Notes: generated by a model not told the origin, from the sequence alone. A DNA stretch of 64,000 nucleotides from JABDIP01 sp965237625 (GCA_965237625.1 CBDEGD010000026.1:62001-126000), one strand, 5' to 3'. Counted from the first letter of the stretch, positions 15,746-24,778 are shown. Numbers and translations: made by a program.

Positions 15746-16933
15746 ATGACCGCGGAAACAGTGGCCGGGCGCAACTCCTGGCGGGGAGTCCTGGCCGGGC
15801 TCTGCGCCACGCTGGTCGGCATCGGCCTCGCCCGCTTCGCCTATACACCGCTAATCCCGGCGCTGATCGCCGAGGGGTGGTTCACACCGTCCCAGGCCGC
15901 CTATCTGGGCGCCGCCAATCTGGCGGGCTATCTGGTCGGCGCCCTGGTCGCCAGACGGATTGCCGCCCTCTCCTCCGCGCGGCGAACGCTCAGGACAATG
16001 ATGTTGCTGGCGACGGTTGCGTTTCTGGCCTGCTCGGACCCGCTGTCGGTTTCCTGGTATACGCTGTGGCGGTTCGCCGCCGGTCTGGCCGGCGCCGCGC
16101 TGATGGTGCTGGCCGCGCCGGCGGTGCTGGCCCATGTGCCGGCCGCCCGACAGGGGATTGCCAGCGGAGTCATCTTCACCGGAGTCGGCATCGGGATCGC
16201 CACGTCTGGAACGCTGATCCCGCCGATGCTCGAGATCGGCTTGGCGGAGACGTGGTACGGGCTGGCCGGGCTTTCGCTGCTGCTGACCGCGATTGCCTGG
16301 GGCCTGTGGCCGCCCGACCCCGCCGCGCCTCAGCCCATGCCGGCCGCCGCCCGGCCGATAGCCGGAATAGCGCTGAAGAGCCTCTATCTGGAATACACCC
16401 TGATCGCCGCAGGGCTGGTGCCGCACATGGTGTTCCTGGTCGACTTCATCGCCCGCGGCCTCGGCCAGGGGATCGAAATCGGCGCCCGGTATTGGGTGCT
16501 GTTCGGCGCCGGCGCGGTGGTCGGCGCCATCGCCACGGGCGCCATCGCCGACCGCATCGGGTTCGCCGCCGCGCTGCGTCTCGCCCTGGTGCTTCAGGCC
16601 GCGGCGGTGGCCCTGCTGATCGTGTCCACGGGAACCATCGCATTGACGATTTCGAGCGTCGTCATCGGCGCCTTTGTGCCCGGCATCGTGCCGCTGGTGC
16701 TCGGACGGGTGCATGAGCTGCTGCCGGCCGGCGAGGGGCGCAAGGCGGCCTGGAGTCTGGCGACCGCCGCCTTTGCGCTGGGTCAGGCCGTTGCCGCCTA
16801 TGGCCATTCATTCCTGTTCGAGCGGACAGGGGGCGACTATGGGCCATTGTTCATTCTGGGAACCACTGCTTTTGCGGTGGCATTGGCCATCGATCTTGGT
16901 GCGTCGGTGATCTCCAGGCGTAGGGCCGCCTGA
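15746..16933 (+). CDS. MFS transporter, YbfB/YjiJ family
   Basis: A 395-residue, 12-helix permease. The opening GVLAGLCATLVGIGLARFAYTP (about residues 12-33) and the AAYLGAANLAGYLVGAL segment are characteristic of the YbfB/YjiJ branch of the major facilitator superfamily. The substrate of the branch is not established. The ATG at 15746 follows a gaggcgggg tract. It lies between a family B repeat and the convergent nnrU gene. Confidence 0.88.
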   Translation: MTAETVAGRNSWRGVLAGLCATLVGIGLARFAYTPLIPALIAEGWFTPSQAAYLGAANLAGYLVGALVARRIAALSSARRTLRTMMLLATVAFLACSDPLSVSWYTLWRFAAGLAGAALMVLAAPAVLAHVPAARQGIASGVIFTGVGIGIATSGTLIPPMLEIGLAETWYGLAGLSLLLTAIAWGLWPPDPAAPQPMPAAARPIAGIALKSLYLEYTLIAAGLVPHMVFLVDFIARGLGQGIEIGARYWVLFGAGAVVGAIATGAIADRIGFAAALRLALVLQAAAVALLIVSTGTIALTISSVVIGAFVPGIVPLVLGRVHELLPAGEGRKAAWSLATAAFALGQAVAAYGHSFLFERTGGDYGPLFILGTTAFAVALAIDLGASVISRRRAA

Positions 16934-16945
16934 CCGGAAATTGCG

Positions 16946-17665
16946 TCAGCCGGCCATCATGACCGGAACGCCGGCGATCCAGGCATGGAAATGCATCAGC
17001 GCACCGTACAGCACGACCGTGCCGCCGGCCCGGATCAAGCCGATTTCCCGAATCGCCGCTCCGAGGCTCTGGCGGCCCTGGATGATCGCCAGGAGCGGCA
17101 GGTTCGAGGTGGACAATTCAAACGGGGCGTAGAGCGCACCCTTGTCGCGGCGGTAGCGGTGGTCGAGCAGCAAAGTGCCCAGCAGGGAGAGCACCGCGAA
17201 GAGGCCGAACAGGATCACCGGGCTCAGATCGCCATTGGCGGCCAGATGTCCAATGGCCCAGAGGCCGATCGCCCATTGGATCGGGTGGCGGGTGATGCGC
17301 AACGCGCCGGAGGCGAGGTCCGGTTCTTCCAACTGCTTTTCTCCACCCGCATTGGTCGGGTTGGGCGCCGTCAGCCCGCCGATTAGCAGCAGGAGCGCGA
17401 TCGGCATCAGGATGAGCGGCATCACGGCGCCGGCAAGCCCCAGATCCCAAAGCAGCGGACCGACGGGTGCCCGGTTGAAGGCGACCACCACCCAGATGAT
17501 GGCGCCCAGGGCGATCAGGGAATACAGGCCGCGATAGGGGCCCAGGCCGATCCGGGAGACCAGGAATCCGCGCAGCGGTGTGCTGGCGATGCCGTAATGA
17601 CTTGCCAACAGGAACAGCGCCGCCGCAAGCAGCTCCGTCATGGTGCCGGTAATCGTGCCCGTCAT
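16946..17665 (-). CDS. NnrU family membrane protein
   Basis: A 239-residue protein with about seven membrane helices. It contains the NnrU-family (PF07298) sequence LFLLASHYGIASTPLRGFLV near the start and the LRITRHPIQWAIGLWAIGHL block (about 118-137) shared with NnrU and related isoprenylcysteine-methyltransferase-like proteins. NnrU was named in Rhodobacter for a role near nitric oxide reduction; most family members have no proven role. A gaggggg tract upstream favours the ATG at 17665. It is the last gene of the yggT-DUF167-nnrU unit. Confidence 0.88.
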   Translation of the reverse strand: MTGTITGTMTELLAAALFLLASHYGIASTPLRGFLVSRIGLGPYRGLYSLIALGAIIWVVVAFNRAPVGPLLWDLGLAGAVMPLILMPIALLLLIGGLTAPNPTNAGGEKQLEEPDLASGALRITRHPIQWAIGLWAIGHLAANGDLSPVILFGLFAVLSLLGTLLLDHRYRRDKGALYAPFELSTSNLPLLAIIQGRQSLGAAIREIGLIRAGGTVVLYGALMHFHAWIAGVPVMMAG

Positions 17666-17704
17666 CGAGAATGCCCCCTCAGATGTGTCGCTTTGCGCCC
17701 GCGC

Positions 17705-18037
17705 CTATCGGATGTCGGCGGTCCAGGCGACAAGGTCAAGAAGCAGGCCATCGGGATCGCCGGCGATATGCAAAGTTTTTCGGCGCGACGTGGCGCCCGC
17801 CGCCACGGTGACGGCGCTCTTGGCAACCCGCCACTCCTTGGCGAGCAACTTGATGACCGCGGCATTGGCCTTGCCAGCTTCCGGCGCCGCGGTCACGGCG
17901 ATTGCCAGATGCGGTGACCCGTCGGCCCATGAGCCGACCCCGATAACGCGTGCGCGGGACGCCCTGGGTGTGATTTTAACCGATACCGTGACGCCATCCG
18001 CCGCCGCGGTGACCGGAGACCGGTCAGAACGATCCAC
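17705..18037 (-). CDS. DUF167 (YggU) family protein
   Basis: A 110-residue cytosolic protein matching DUF167: VSVKITPRASRARVIGV, then AVTAAPEAGKANAAVIKLLA (about 50-69) and a glycine/serine turn before HIAGDP. YggU-type proteins have a small alpha/beta fold and no known activity. Its first 14 bases overlap the end of the yggT gene. The yggT-yggU pairing is conserved across proteobacteria, which supports both calls. Confidence 0.92.
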   Translation of the reverse strand: MDRSDRSPVTAAADGVTVSVKITPRASRARVIGVGSWADGSPHLAIAVTAAPEAGKANAAVIKLLAKEWRVAKSAVTVAAGATSRRKTLHIAGDPDGLLLDLVAWTADIR

Positions 18038-18332
18038 GGTCCAGGGCGATCAGAATCCGGAAAAGCACCTGCTGCAGGAACCAGATGATGAAAATCAACG
18101 CCATCGGCGACAGGTCGATGCCGCCGAGATTGGGCAGAATCCTGCGGATAGGCCTGAGCGCCGGTTCGGTAAGCCGGTTCAGTATCTGGCCTATGCTGAA
18201 GACAAACCGGTTGCGCATGTTGACGACATCGAAGGCGACCAGCCAGCTCAGGATCACCGATCCGATGACCACGTAGATGTAGAAGCGCAGCACCTCGATG
18301 AGCACCTGAAGGAGCGGGCCGATCACGATCAT
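18024..18332 (-). CDS. YggT family integral membrane protein
   Basis: A 102-residue protein with two hydrophobic helices (about 8-30 and 68-90). It carries the YggT-family NRLTEPALRPIRRILPNLGG motif between them. YggT proteins are linked to potassium or osmotic adaptation in E. coli and to membrane-associated assembly in plastids; the molecular role is unresolved. It is first in a three-gene unit with DUF167 and nnrU. Confidence 0.92.
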   Translation of the reverse strand: MIVIGPLLQVLIEVLRFYIYVVIGSVILSWLVAFDVVNMRNRFVFSIGQILNRLTEPALRPIRRILPNLGGIDLSPMALIFIIWFLQQVLFRILIALDRGSF

Positions 18333-18520
18333 GGAGTTTTCCTTGGGGAATCGATTGCCGGACGGAAGCGGCGCATAGCCTAGTCCGCGTCCAGTCAGGC
18401 GACAAGACGATCACGGCCCGCTATCCCAATCCCTGGCGACGGGCCGTGCTTGACAGAGAAAGTCGTCAGACACATAGTGCGCGCCGCCTGCCCGGGCAAG
18501 TCCGGGATCTGGCCGGGTGT

Positions 18521-18596
<76 letters not shown>

Positions 18597-18645
18597 AACC
18601 CTTCTTTCTTGCTGCTATTGGATGCGCCATTTCCACGGCGCAGAA

Positions 18646-19389
18646 TCACCGGCCCGGCAGCACCAGAACCTTGCGATAGGGCAGGGTCAGGCGCGACAGC
18701 ACGACCGATGGCTCCTCAGTGAAGATCGGTTCGTAGCGGCTTCTCATCAGGGACAGGAACCGCTCGAGCGACCCGGGATTGAAGAAATGCATCGGTATGA
18801 CCACCGGCGCGCCGATCTGATCGATCACTTCAAGCATGTATTCCTGGGCCATGGTGAGCCCGCCATCGACCGGCACCAGCAAGACGTCGATGGCGCCAAG
18901 CTCGGCCAGATGCTCCTCGGTCAGCACATGGTGCAGATGGCCCAGATGAGCGATGCACAAGCCGCCAGCCTCGAACACGAAGATCGAATTGCCGTTGTAA
19001 CGGGTGCCGGTCCCCTGCCGCACATTGGTCGGCACGTTCCAGACCCTGAGATCGCGGCGCACGACATCATGGACAGCCATGCCGCCATCCGGGTTCCAGC
19101 CGCGCAGCACGTCGTCGATCTCCGGCCGGATGAAATCGGTGAAATGGGTGCCGTGGGCATTGTTCATGGTGACGATGTCCGACGGCCCCGGCGGCCGGTT
19201 GACGCCGTTATAGTCGGTCACGGCGGTGACCCCGCCGGGCGTCTCGATCAGGAAACTGGAATGGCCGAGAAAGGTAAGCCGGACACTGCCTTCCGCCGGC
19301 GACGCGGCGCGGATGATTCCGGATGGCAGGCCGGCGATCGGCAGGCATTTGGCGGCCGCGCCCGTGCTCGCCGCGACGGCAAGCAACAA
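18646..19389 (-). CDS. MBL-fold metallo-hydrolase, probably exported
   Basis: About 247 residues, beginning with a hydrophobic stretch (LLLAVAASTGAAA) that looks like a signal sequence. The body has the UlaG-like beta-lactamase-fold opening VRLTFLGHSSFLIETPGG, MNNAHGTHFTDF in the place of the first metal motif, LCIAHLGHLHH and VVIPMHFF near the end. The substrate is unknown. No ATG precedes the signal-like segment in frame; the coordinate uses a TTG, and the true start may lie somewhat upstream, where the frame stays open past a ggaggg tract. Confidence 0.8.
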   Translation of the reverse strand: MLLAVAASTGAAAKCLPIAGLPSGIIRAASPAEGSVRLTFLGHSSFLIETPGGVTAVTDYNGVNRPPGPSDIVTMNNAHGTHFTDFIRPEIDDVLRGWNPDGGMAVHDVVRRDLRVWNVPTNVRQGTGTRYNGNSIFVFEAGGLCIAHLGHLHHVLTEEHLAELGAIDVLLVPVDGGLTMAQEYMLEVIDQIGAPVVIPMHFFNPGSLERFLSLMRSRYEPIFTEEPSVVLSRLTLPYRKVLVLPGR

Positions 19390-19471
19390 CAGCCCCAGCC
19401 TGGCGAGGAATGGCGGCCGGCGGGGGCGATGATAACGCTGGCTAACCGCGCTGATAGTGCCCTCCGATGCG

Positions 19472-19903
19472 TCAGCCGCCAGCGATGAACCCGCGCAGTG
19501 CCTCGGCTTCGTACTCGACCTCTTCCAGCCGGTACTTCACGACGTCGCCGATGCTGATCATGCCGCACAGCTTGCCGTCCTGGGTGACGGGCAGATGGCG
19601 GATCCGCTTCTGGCTCATGGTCGCCATCAATTCCTGCACGCTGTCGTTCCGTGCGCAGGTGAAGACGTCCCGGGTCATGGCCGTGCTGACCGGTTTGTCC
19701 AAGGCGGCGGCGCCGGACTCGGCGATGGAGCGGACGATATCCCGCTCCGAGACGATGCCATCGACGCTGCTGCCATCGGCGCTGACCACCAGCGCACCGA
19801 TCTTGCGGGTCGCCAACTCGCCGGCGACTGCGGACAAGGGCGTGTCGGGTTTCGTGGTGGCAACCTCGTGGCCCTTGGTCTTCAGGATAATCTCAACATT
19901 CAT
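19472..19903 (-). CDS. CBS-pair domain protein
   Basis: A 143-residue protein made of two CBS motifs (about 10-65 and 75-130). The first ends VDGIVSERDIVRSIAE and the second has IRHLPVTQDGKLCGMISIGDVVKYRL. Stand-alone CBS-pair proteins of this kind bind adenine nucleotides and sense energy state or modulate partner proteins. I chose the ATG at 19903 (MNVEIILK), which follows a gggggttgc tract, rather than the upstream one. It is an isolated gene; no partner is evident. Confidence 0.9.
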   Translation of the reverse strand: MNVEIILKTKGHEVATTKPDTPLSAVAGELATRKIGALVVSADGSSVDGIVSERDIVRSIAESGAAALDKPVSTAMTRDVFTCARNDSVQELMATMSQKRIRHLPVTQDGKLCGMISIGDVVKYRLEEVEYEAEALRGFIAGG

Positions 19904-20012
19904 GCTGCAACCCCCATCAGTGTCCGGGGCCAGACGGCGCATGCGCCGCCAATCGGCGGTAACACAATTGTAGTGTAACCCCTCTATCTCCCGTGGGCCA
20001 AGGCCCGCGGAT

Positions 20013-20561
20013 TTAGGGGGTCATTCGCTCCCGGATCATCAACAGGGCGTCGCCATCCGGGGTTGTGGTCCGCCGCTCGGCGACGAACCCCGCCTTTTCA
20101 TAGGCGCGGATGGCCCGGCGGTTGTCCGGGGCGGGGTCGATGGACAGGCGTTCCACACCAGGGCGGGCCAGAAGCATGTCGCCGAACTGGCGCAGATAGG
20201 CCGATCCATGGCCGCGTCCGACGGCATCCAGGGGGCCTATGAAGGTATCGATACCCCAGGTGCAGGTTGGCAGATCCGGCCAGCCGGCGCCAGGATCCCC
20301 GGCGCCGTCATAGTTCTGGAGGTATGCGATCGGGCCGCCGCCACCCTCCATCGGACAGCTTTCGACCAGATACACTTCCGCCCAATCAGCCGCCATCAGC
20401 TCGGCGATAAGGCCCAGTTCATGGTCCGGCTCGCCCCACCATCGCCGCACATGCCGATGGTTCAGCCAGCGGCGGATCAGCGGCAGATCTTCGGCCGTCA
20501 GCGGACGGAATCGGTAGGCGCCGCCGCCGGCCGTTTCCTGAGATACGGTGTCAGTCGCCAT
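20013..20561 (-). CDS. GNAT acetyltransferase, AAC(6')-like
   Basis: A 182-residue protein of the GNAT superfamily that resembles aminoglycoside 6'-N-acetyltransferases and siderophore-type acetylases. It opens with FRPLTAEDLPLIRRWLNHRH and has GIDTFIGPLDAVGRGHGSAYLRQF as the acetyl-CoA site, then DPAPDNRRAIRAYEKAGFV. Family members modify aminoglycosides or unrelated amines, and resistance cannot be claimed from the sequence alone. Its first 64 bases overlap the end of the ABC permease gene in another frame, so it is likely the last gene of the transporter operon. Confidence 0.82.
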   Translation of the reverse strand: MATDTVSQETAGGGAYRFRPLTAEDLPLIRRWLNHRHVRRWWGEPDHELGLIAELMAADWAEVYLVESCPMEGGGGPIAYLQNYDGAGDPGAGWPDLPTCTWGIDTFIGPLDAVGRGHGSAYLRQFGDMLLARPGVERLSIDPAPDNRRAIRAYEKAGFVAERRTTTPDGDALLMIRERMTP

Positions 20562-21214
20562 TCCGCATATTTGATTGCCCGGGTAGCCAGAAAGTTAATT
20601 GCGAGATAGATCGCGCCGGCCACGATGAAGATTTCGAAGGGCGCAAAGGTCTGGCTGACGATCCCGCGCGCGATGCCGGTGATCTCCATGATCGTCACGG
20701 TGCTGGCAAGCGCGCTCGCCTTCACCATCAGGATCACCTCATTGCCGTAGGCCGGTAGTGCCTGGCGGAATGCGCCCGGCAGAATGATCCGGCGATAGGT
20801 CATCAGGGTCGACATGCCGCAGGCGCGCGCCGCCTCGACGCCGCCATGGGGCACCGACTGGATCCCGCCCCGGATGATCTCGCTGGTATAGGCGGCGGTG
20901 TTCATCGCCAGGGCGATGACGGCGCACCAATAGGCGTCGCGCAGCACCGACCAGGCGAAGCTCTCGCGCACGGCCTCGAACTGGCCGATTCCGTAGTAGA
21001 TCAGGAAGATCTGGACCAGCAGCGGTGTGCCGCGGAAGACGAAGACATAGCTATATGAAAGGCCTGAGAGCATTGGATTCGCGGACATGCGCATGGTGGC
21101 GAGGCCAATCGCGCCGATGCCGCCGATCAGCAGCGAGAACGCCACCAGCCCGAGGGTCTTGGGGATGCCTGCGATAAGGTCCGGCAATCGGTCGATCATC
21201 AAGGAGAAATCCAT
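20498..21214 (-). CDS. Polar amino acid ABC transporter permease (HisM-like)
   Basis: A 238-residue inner-membrane protein with five or so helices and the permease signature region ACGMSTLMTYRRIILPGAFRQ with the following ALPAYGNE (about 138-166), which docks with the ATPase. It is typical of histidine/arginine/ornithine-type permeases. It starts one base after the preceding permease gene (21216) and would form a heterodimer with it. Confidence 0.92.
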   Translation of the reverse strand: MDFSLMIDRLPDLIAGIPKTLGLVAFSLLIGGIGAIGLATMRMSANPMLSGLSYSYVFVFRGTPLLVQIFLIYYGIGQFEAVRESFAWSVLRDAYWCAVIALAMNTAAYTSEIIRGGIQSVPHGGVEAARACGMSTLMTYRRIILPGAFRQALPAYGNEVILMVKASALASTVTIMEITGIARGIVSQTFAPFEIFIVAGAIYLAINFLATRAIKYAEWRLTPYLRKRPAAAPTDSVR

Positions 21215-21215
21215 G

Positions 21216-21920
21216 TCAGCCGCGCCTCACGCCGCGATTGTAGAATTTCTCCGCCTTCTGGAAGATGACCGTGGAAAAGGTCGTCATCACCAGAAACAGC
21301 AGGGCGGCGACGAGATAGAATACGAAGGGCTCACGGGTCGACCGCGCCGCGACGCTGGATTGACGCATGAGCTCGGCCAATCCGGTCACCGAAATCAGTG
21401 CGGTGTCCTTCAACGTCAACTGCCAGACATTGCCCAGTCCGGGCAGCGCATACCGCATGATCTGCGGGAGCATGATCCGCCGGAAGATGAGCCAGCGATG
21501 CATGCCGACGGCCCGCGCGGCCTCGACCTGTCCCGATGGGATGGTTTGGATGGCGCCGCGCAGCACTTCCGTGGAATAGGCGCCGGAGATGATGCCCACT
21601 GCCAGAACGCCGATCGTAAATGGTTCGACCCGGACCGATCCGCCATAGCCGAACACGCCGGCAATCGCCTGCACCGCCCCGTCGAGTCCGAAGAAAAGCA
21701 GATAAATCACCAGCAGTTCGGGGACGCCCCGGACAACCGTGGTGTAGACGTCCGCCGTTCCGCGGATGGCGATGCTGTCGGACAGTTTCGCGCCGGCGCC
21801 GATCATGCCGATGAGGACGCCGCTCAGAAAGGACAGGACGGCCACGGCTACGGTCATGCCCGCGCCCAGAAGAATCTGGTCGCCCCAGCCGGTATCGCCG
21901 AAGCTGAAGAGTTCCAACAT
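21216..21920 (-). CDS. Polar amino acid ABC transporter permease (HisQ-like)
   Basis: A 234-residue permease with an ATPase-contact loop AVGMHRWLIFRRIMLPQIMR and the following YALPGLGN, and the AAYSTEV-like segment GAYSTEVLRGAIQTIPSGQ. It is the first permease of the pair and follows the binding-protein gene by about 80 bp. The set matches HisQ/HisM, OccQ/OccM or ArtQ/ArtM systems that import basic amino acids or opines. Confidence 0.92.
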   Translation of the reverse strand: MLELFSFGDTGWGDQILLGAGMTVAVAVLSFLSGVLIGMIGAGAKLSDSIAIRGTADVYTTVVRGVPELLVIYLLFFGLDGAVQAIAGVFGYGGSVRVEPFTIGVLAVGIISGAYSTEVLRGAIQTIPSGQVEAARAVGMHRWLIFRRIMLPQIMRYALPGLGNVWQLTLKDTALISVTGLAELMRQSSVAARSTREPFVFYLVAALLFLVMTTFSTVIFQKAEKFYNRGVRRG

Positions 21921-22002
21921 GTCGGATGGTGCGAAGCGGCCGCCCGACTAGGCGGACGGCCGCATATCGCTCACTATCTACGTGCGGCTTTTGTCACCGC
22001 GC

Positions 22003-22797
22003 CTAAAACATCGTGATGTCGTAACCGAAATACTGGTTGGACAGCATGGTCACGGTGCCATCGGCCTTCAGATCGGCCAGCGCGGCGTTGATGCGCTCCA
22101 GAAGCTCGGTGTCGTCCTTACGCAGGCCGACTCCGACGCCTTCACCGAACACCGGAAAATCCGTCCCGGAGAGACCCGGGCCGAAAACGTCGAACTTCCC
22201 GCCGTCCGGCTTCTCCATGAACGCCTTCCAGGCGGCGAAATCGGCCAGGGCGGCATCGATACGGCCGCTGGACAGGTCGAGCTCCATGTTCTCCTGGGTG
22301 TCGTAGAGCCGCAGTTCAACTGTATCCCCCAACTCCTGGTCGATGAAGTTCTGGTGGATCGTTGCGGTCTGCACGCCGACCACCATGCCGTCGATCGCAG
22401 CCTTGATGTCGTCGACGGTCTCGCTCTGCTGTAGCGGCGAGGATTTCGCGGCCAGGAAATAGGCCGGCTCAGTCACGTAACCGGTGCTGAAGTTGATCCG
22501 CTCACTACGCTCCGGGGTGATCGACATGCCGGCCATGATGGCGTCGTAGCGACCATTCATCAGGGCCGGGATGATGCCGTCCCAATCCTGGGCGACGAAT
22601 TCGCAGGTCGCGCCCATCTTCTCGCACATGGCATTGGCCAGATCGATCTCGAAACCGGCCAGCTCACCATTCGCCTCGGTGTAGTTCCACGGAGGGTAGG
22701 CGCCCTCGGTGCCGATGCGGATCGTGTCCTCGGCGGTTGCCGCCGTGACCGACAGCGCCATAGCGGCGCCGGCGATCGTTGCTACCCATCTATTCAC
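22003..22797 (-). CDS. Periplasmic amino acid-binding protein of the ABC transporter (ArgT/HisJ-like)
   Basis: A 264-residue periplasmic binding protein. Residues 1-22 form a signal peptide ending at TAATA-ED. The mature part has IRIGTEGAYPPWNY, GELAGFEIDLANAMCEKM and the DWDGIIPALMNGRYDAIMAG segment that lines the amino acid pocket in lysine/arginine/ornithine- and histidine-binding proteins. I chose a GTG start at 22797 because ggagg lies six bases upstream and the signal peptide starts there; the frame upstream is not signal-like. It is followed by the two permease genes, while its ATPase gene is 2 kb away behind an insert. Confidence 0.9.
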   Translation of the reverse strand: MNRWVATIAGAAMALSVTAATAEDTIRIGTEGAYPPWNYTEANGELAGFEIDLANAMCEKMGATCEFVAQDWDGIIPALMNGRYDAIMAGMSITPERSERINFSTGYVTEPAYFLAAKSSPLQQSETVDDIKAAIDGMVVGVQTATIHQNFIDQELGDTVELRLYDTQENMELDLSSGRIDAALADFAAWKAFMEKPDGGKFDVFGPGLSGTDFPVFGEGVGVGLRKDDTELLERINAALADLKADGTVTMLSNQYFGYDITMF

Positions 22798-22923
22798 CTG
22801 AAACCTCCAGTTTTCTATTGTTCTTTGACTCTGCCCAGCCTCGCCGGCCGAGCGGTTTGCGGCATTTCGGCGGGAAACATCGCTTTGGTCAAGTCGAATG
22901 CCACACCTGGCCGAATTCGTCAC

Positions 22924-23376
22924 GTAATATCTAAGAGATCACAATAATATTTCCCCGCAGCCCAATGATATCATTACATAATCGACAATCCAAATTATCT
23001 ACCACGACTTCTAGATCGTGGTTTTCTTTTTTTTCATATAGTTATATGACTAATCTAAAGTAGAAGTTCAAATTAGCAGATTATGTCCATTTGTGGATAC
23101 GGCATGGAAGGCCAGCCTGCCGGTCACTGTTGGAAGCATGATGCGGCTCCATCAATTTTTTTAGGATCTTTCGACGAAAATAGTTCCTGCTGTGCCTATT
23201 CGTGAACGGTCACACTTGTTAGTAACTAAGTCAGATCGTCTGTGAGAATCGGGGAAAAATACCCAAACACCGAGTTTGAAACATGTTTTCAGCCGTGGAA
23301 CTGTTAGTCGTTCACTGGGCAAGTTATTCGACGCTATCAGAGTTAAAGTATTGAAAAACAAACGTTAATCGTTAAG
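22924..23376. other. AT-rich gene-free stretch upstream of the zinc-finger/dCTP deaminase pair
   Basis: No gene is supported here. The region is visibly AT-richer than its surroundings and contains a 12-bp palindrome aatgatatcatt (22964-22975), the terminator hairpin at 23001-23034 and catatagttatatg (near 23035). It should also hold the minus-strand promoter of the binding-protein gene and the plus-strand promoter of the zinc-finger gene, but no clear -35/-10 pair could be chosen. Confidence 0.5.
23001..23034 (+). terminator. Intrinsic terminator with no gene upstream
   Basis: The stem accacga (23001-23007) pairs perfectly with tcgtggt (23016-23022), with an 8-base loop, and is followed by tttctttttttt. 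The T-tract points to plus-strand transcription, yet every gene immediately upstream is on the minus strand. Confidence 0.75.
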
Positions 23377-23610
23377 ATGTATGGTGGTGCGGGGTTATCG
23401 TTGGCCGAATCAGAGGATAAGTACCTCGAACAATGCTGGGATGCTTGTGTCTGTCCGTATTGTCGCAAGCAGTTCCCTCGGTCGAGGCGGGTCGGTACAG
23501 GGTCCAAACGAAAAGGCGGCTTTTGCAGTTTGGATTGCTACGGAAGCTACTACCAGCTGGAAATCTCCGAGCGACTTAAGAAAATAATTCGAAGAGCGGA
23601 AGATGACTAA
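23377..23610 (+). CDS. Small zinc-finger protein
   Basis: A 77-residue protein with a four-cysteine pattern: CPYC at about 26-29 and FCSLDC at about 49-54, separated by a basic loop, followed by a charged helix. The GGFCSLDCYGSYY form resembles treble-clef fingers found in phage and HNH-associated proteins. It may bind DNA or act as an accessory to its neighbour. The last eight bases overlap the start of the dCTP deaminase gene, so the two are probably translated together. Codon use is less GC-rich than in the flanking transporter genes. Confidence 0.65.
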   Translation: MYGGAGLSLAESEDKYLEQCWDACVCPYCRKQFPRSRRVGTGSKRKGGFCSLDCYGSYYQLEISERLKKIIRRAEDD

Positions 23611-24778
23611 TTCCTCCTCAAGATCGCTGTTCCCAGATGTGGATGAGCGGACTGCTGCCCCGGTCGAGCCGCCAATCGGAAATTTGCACTCCACAGGAAT
23701 TTTGCCGTCACAGGAGATCAAGAGGGCCATCAGTTCCCGAGAAATCTGGTCTCCAATCGATATCGGATCCGATCAGATTCAACCTGCCAGCCTGGATCTG
23801 AGGCTTGGAGACAAGGCGTATCGGATTCCGGCGAGCTTCTTGCCCGGAGAAAGTCGTACAGTCATGGAGAAGGTTAATTCGTTCATGATGTACGAAGTTG
23901 ATCTAACCAAGGGTGGCGTTCTCGAGCGGGGATGCGTCTACATCGTGCCGCTACTTGAGAAGCTACAGTTCAAGAAACGGATGTCGGCAATCGCCAACCC
24001 GAAGAGTTCGACAGGCCGGCTCGACATTTTTGCTAGGCTCATCACCGATCAGGGAACCGAGTTCGACCGGGTAAGGAGCCAATACAAGGGTCCCTTGTAC
24101 GCAGAAATCTCACCGCGGAGCTTCACTGTCAAAGTCCACAAGGGGTCCCGGCTTGTTCAACTCCGCATCAAGAAGGGGTCTCCGCCGACCAGCGACAGCG
24201 CGATGCGGCGGCTGCACGGAGAAATTGCGCTGGTGGATTCGAATGTCGCAGGGGAACCAGTCGATCGCGGCATCACGCTCACGGTGGACGTCCAAGGCGA
24301 CCCGATGACGAATCTAATCGGCTACCGAGCCAGGAAGCATGCGGGGCTCATCGATGTCGAAAAGATAAATCACTACGATTGGAAAGATTTTTGGGACCCG
24401 ATCTATGCCAGGCCCGACGGAGGAATCGTTCTGGACCCGGACGAGTTCTATATTCTCGCGTCGAGTGAGGCTGTGACCGTGCCGACCGATCATGCCGCGG
24501 AAATGCTGGCTTACGACACGCTGGTGGGGGAGTTTAGGGTACACTATGCGGGGTTCTTCGATCCCGGTTTTGGTCATCGCAAAATGGGCGGTGAGGGTAC
24601 GCGCGCGGTTCTAGAAGTTCGTTCACACGAAGTCCCATTCCTGATCGAAGAGCAACAAGTCGTAGGCCGCCTCCACTATGAAAGGCTAATGGCCGAGCCG
24701 GACAAGCTCTACGGTCAGGGCATTGGGTCAAACTACCAGCGCCAAGGGCTCGCACTGAGCAAGCAATTCAAGCGTTGA
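23603..24778 (+). CDS. dcd: 2'-deoxycytidine 5'-triphosphate deaminase, double-module type
   Basis: A 391-residue protein of the dUTPase-fold deaminase family (PF06559) typical of alphaproteobacteria, in which two Dcd-like modules are fused. It should deaminate dCTP to dUTP on the route to dTMP. The first module has DQIQPASLDLRLG (57-69), ERGCVYIVPLLEKL, NPKSSTGRLDIF and the YAEISPRSF strand; the second starts around residue 210, with GIVLDPDEFYILASSEAV. An extra N-terminal tail of about 30 residues precedes TGILPS. It forms a coupled pair with the zinc-finger gene and lies inside an ABC transporter locus, which suggests acquisition rather than the ancestral position. Confidence 0.9.
   Translation: MTNSSSRSLFPDVDERTAAPVEPPIGNLHSTGILPSQEIKRAISSREIWSPIDIGSDQIQPASLDLRLGDKAYRIPASFLPGESRTVMEKVNSFMMYEVDLTKGGVLERGCVYIVPLLEKLQFKKRMSAIANPKSSTGRLDIFARLITDQGTEFDRVRSQYKGPLYAEISPRSFTVKVHKGSRLVQLRIKKGSPPTSDSAMRRLHGEIALVDSNVAGEPVDRGITLTVDVQGDPMTNLIGYRARKHAGLIDVEKINHYDWKDFWDPIYARPDGGIVLDPDEFYILASSEAVTVPTDHAAEMLAYDTLVGEFRVHYAGFFDPGFGHRKMGGEGTRAVLEVRSHEVPFLIEEQQVVGRLHYERLMAEPDKLYGQGIGSNYQRQGLALSKQFKR

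Noticed and set aside
23161..23361. 66-codon minus-strand frame in the AT-rich gap
   Set aside because: No ribosome binding site, no family and unremarkable composition; AT-rich DNA alone does not make it a gene.
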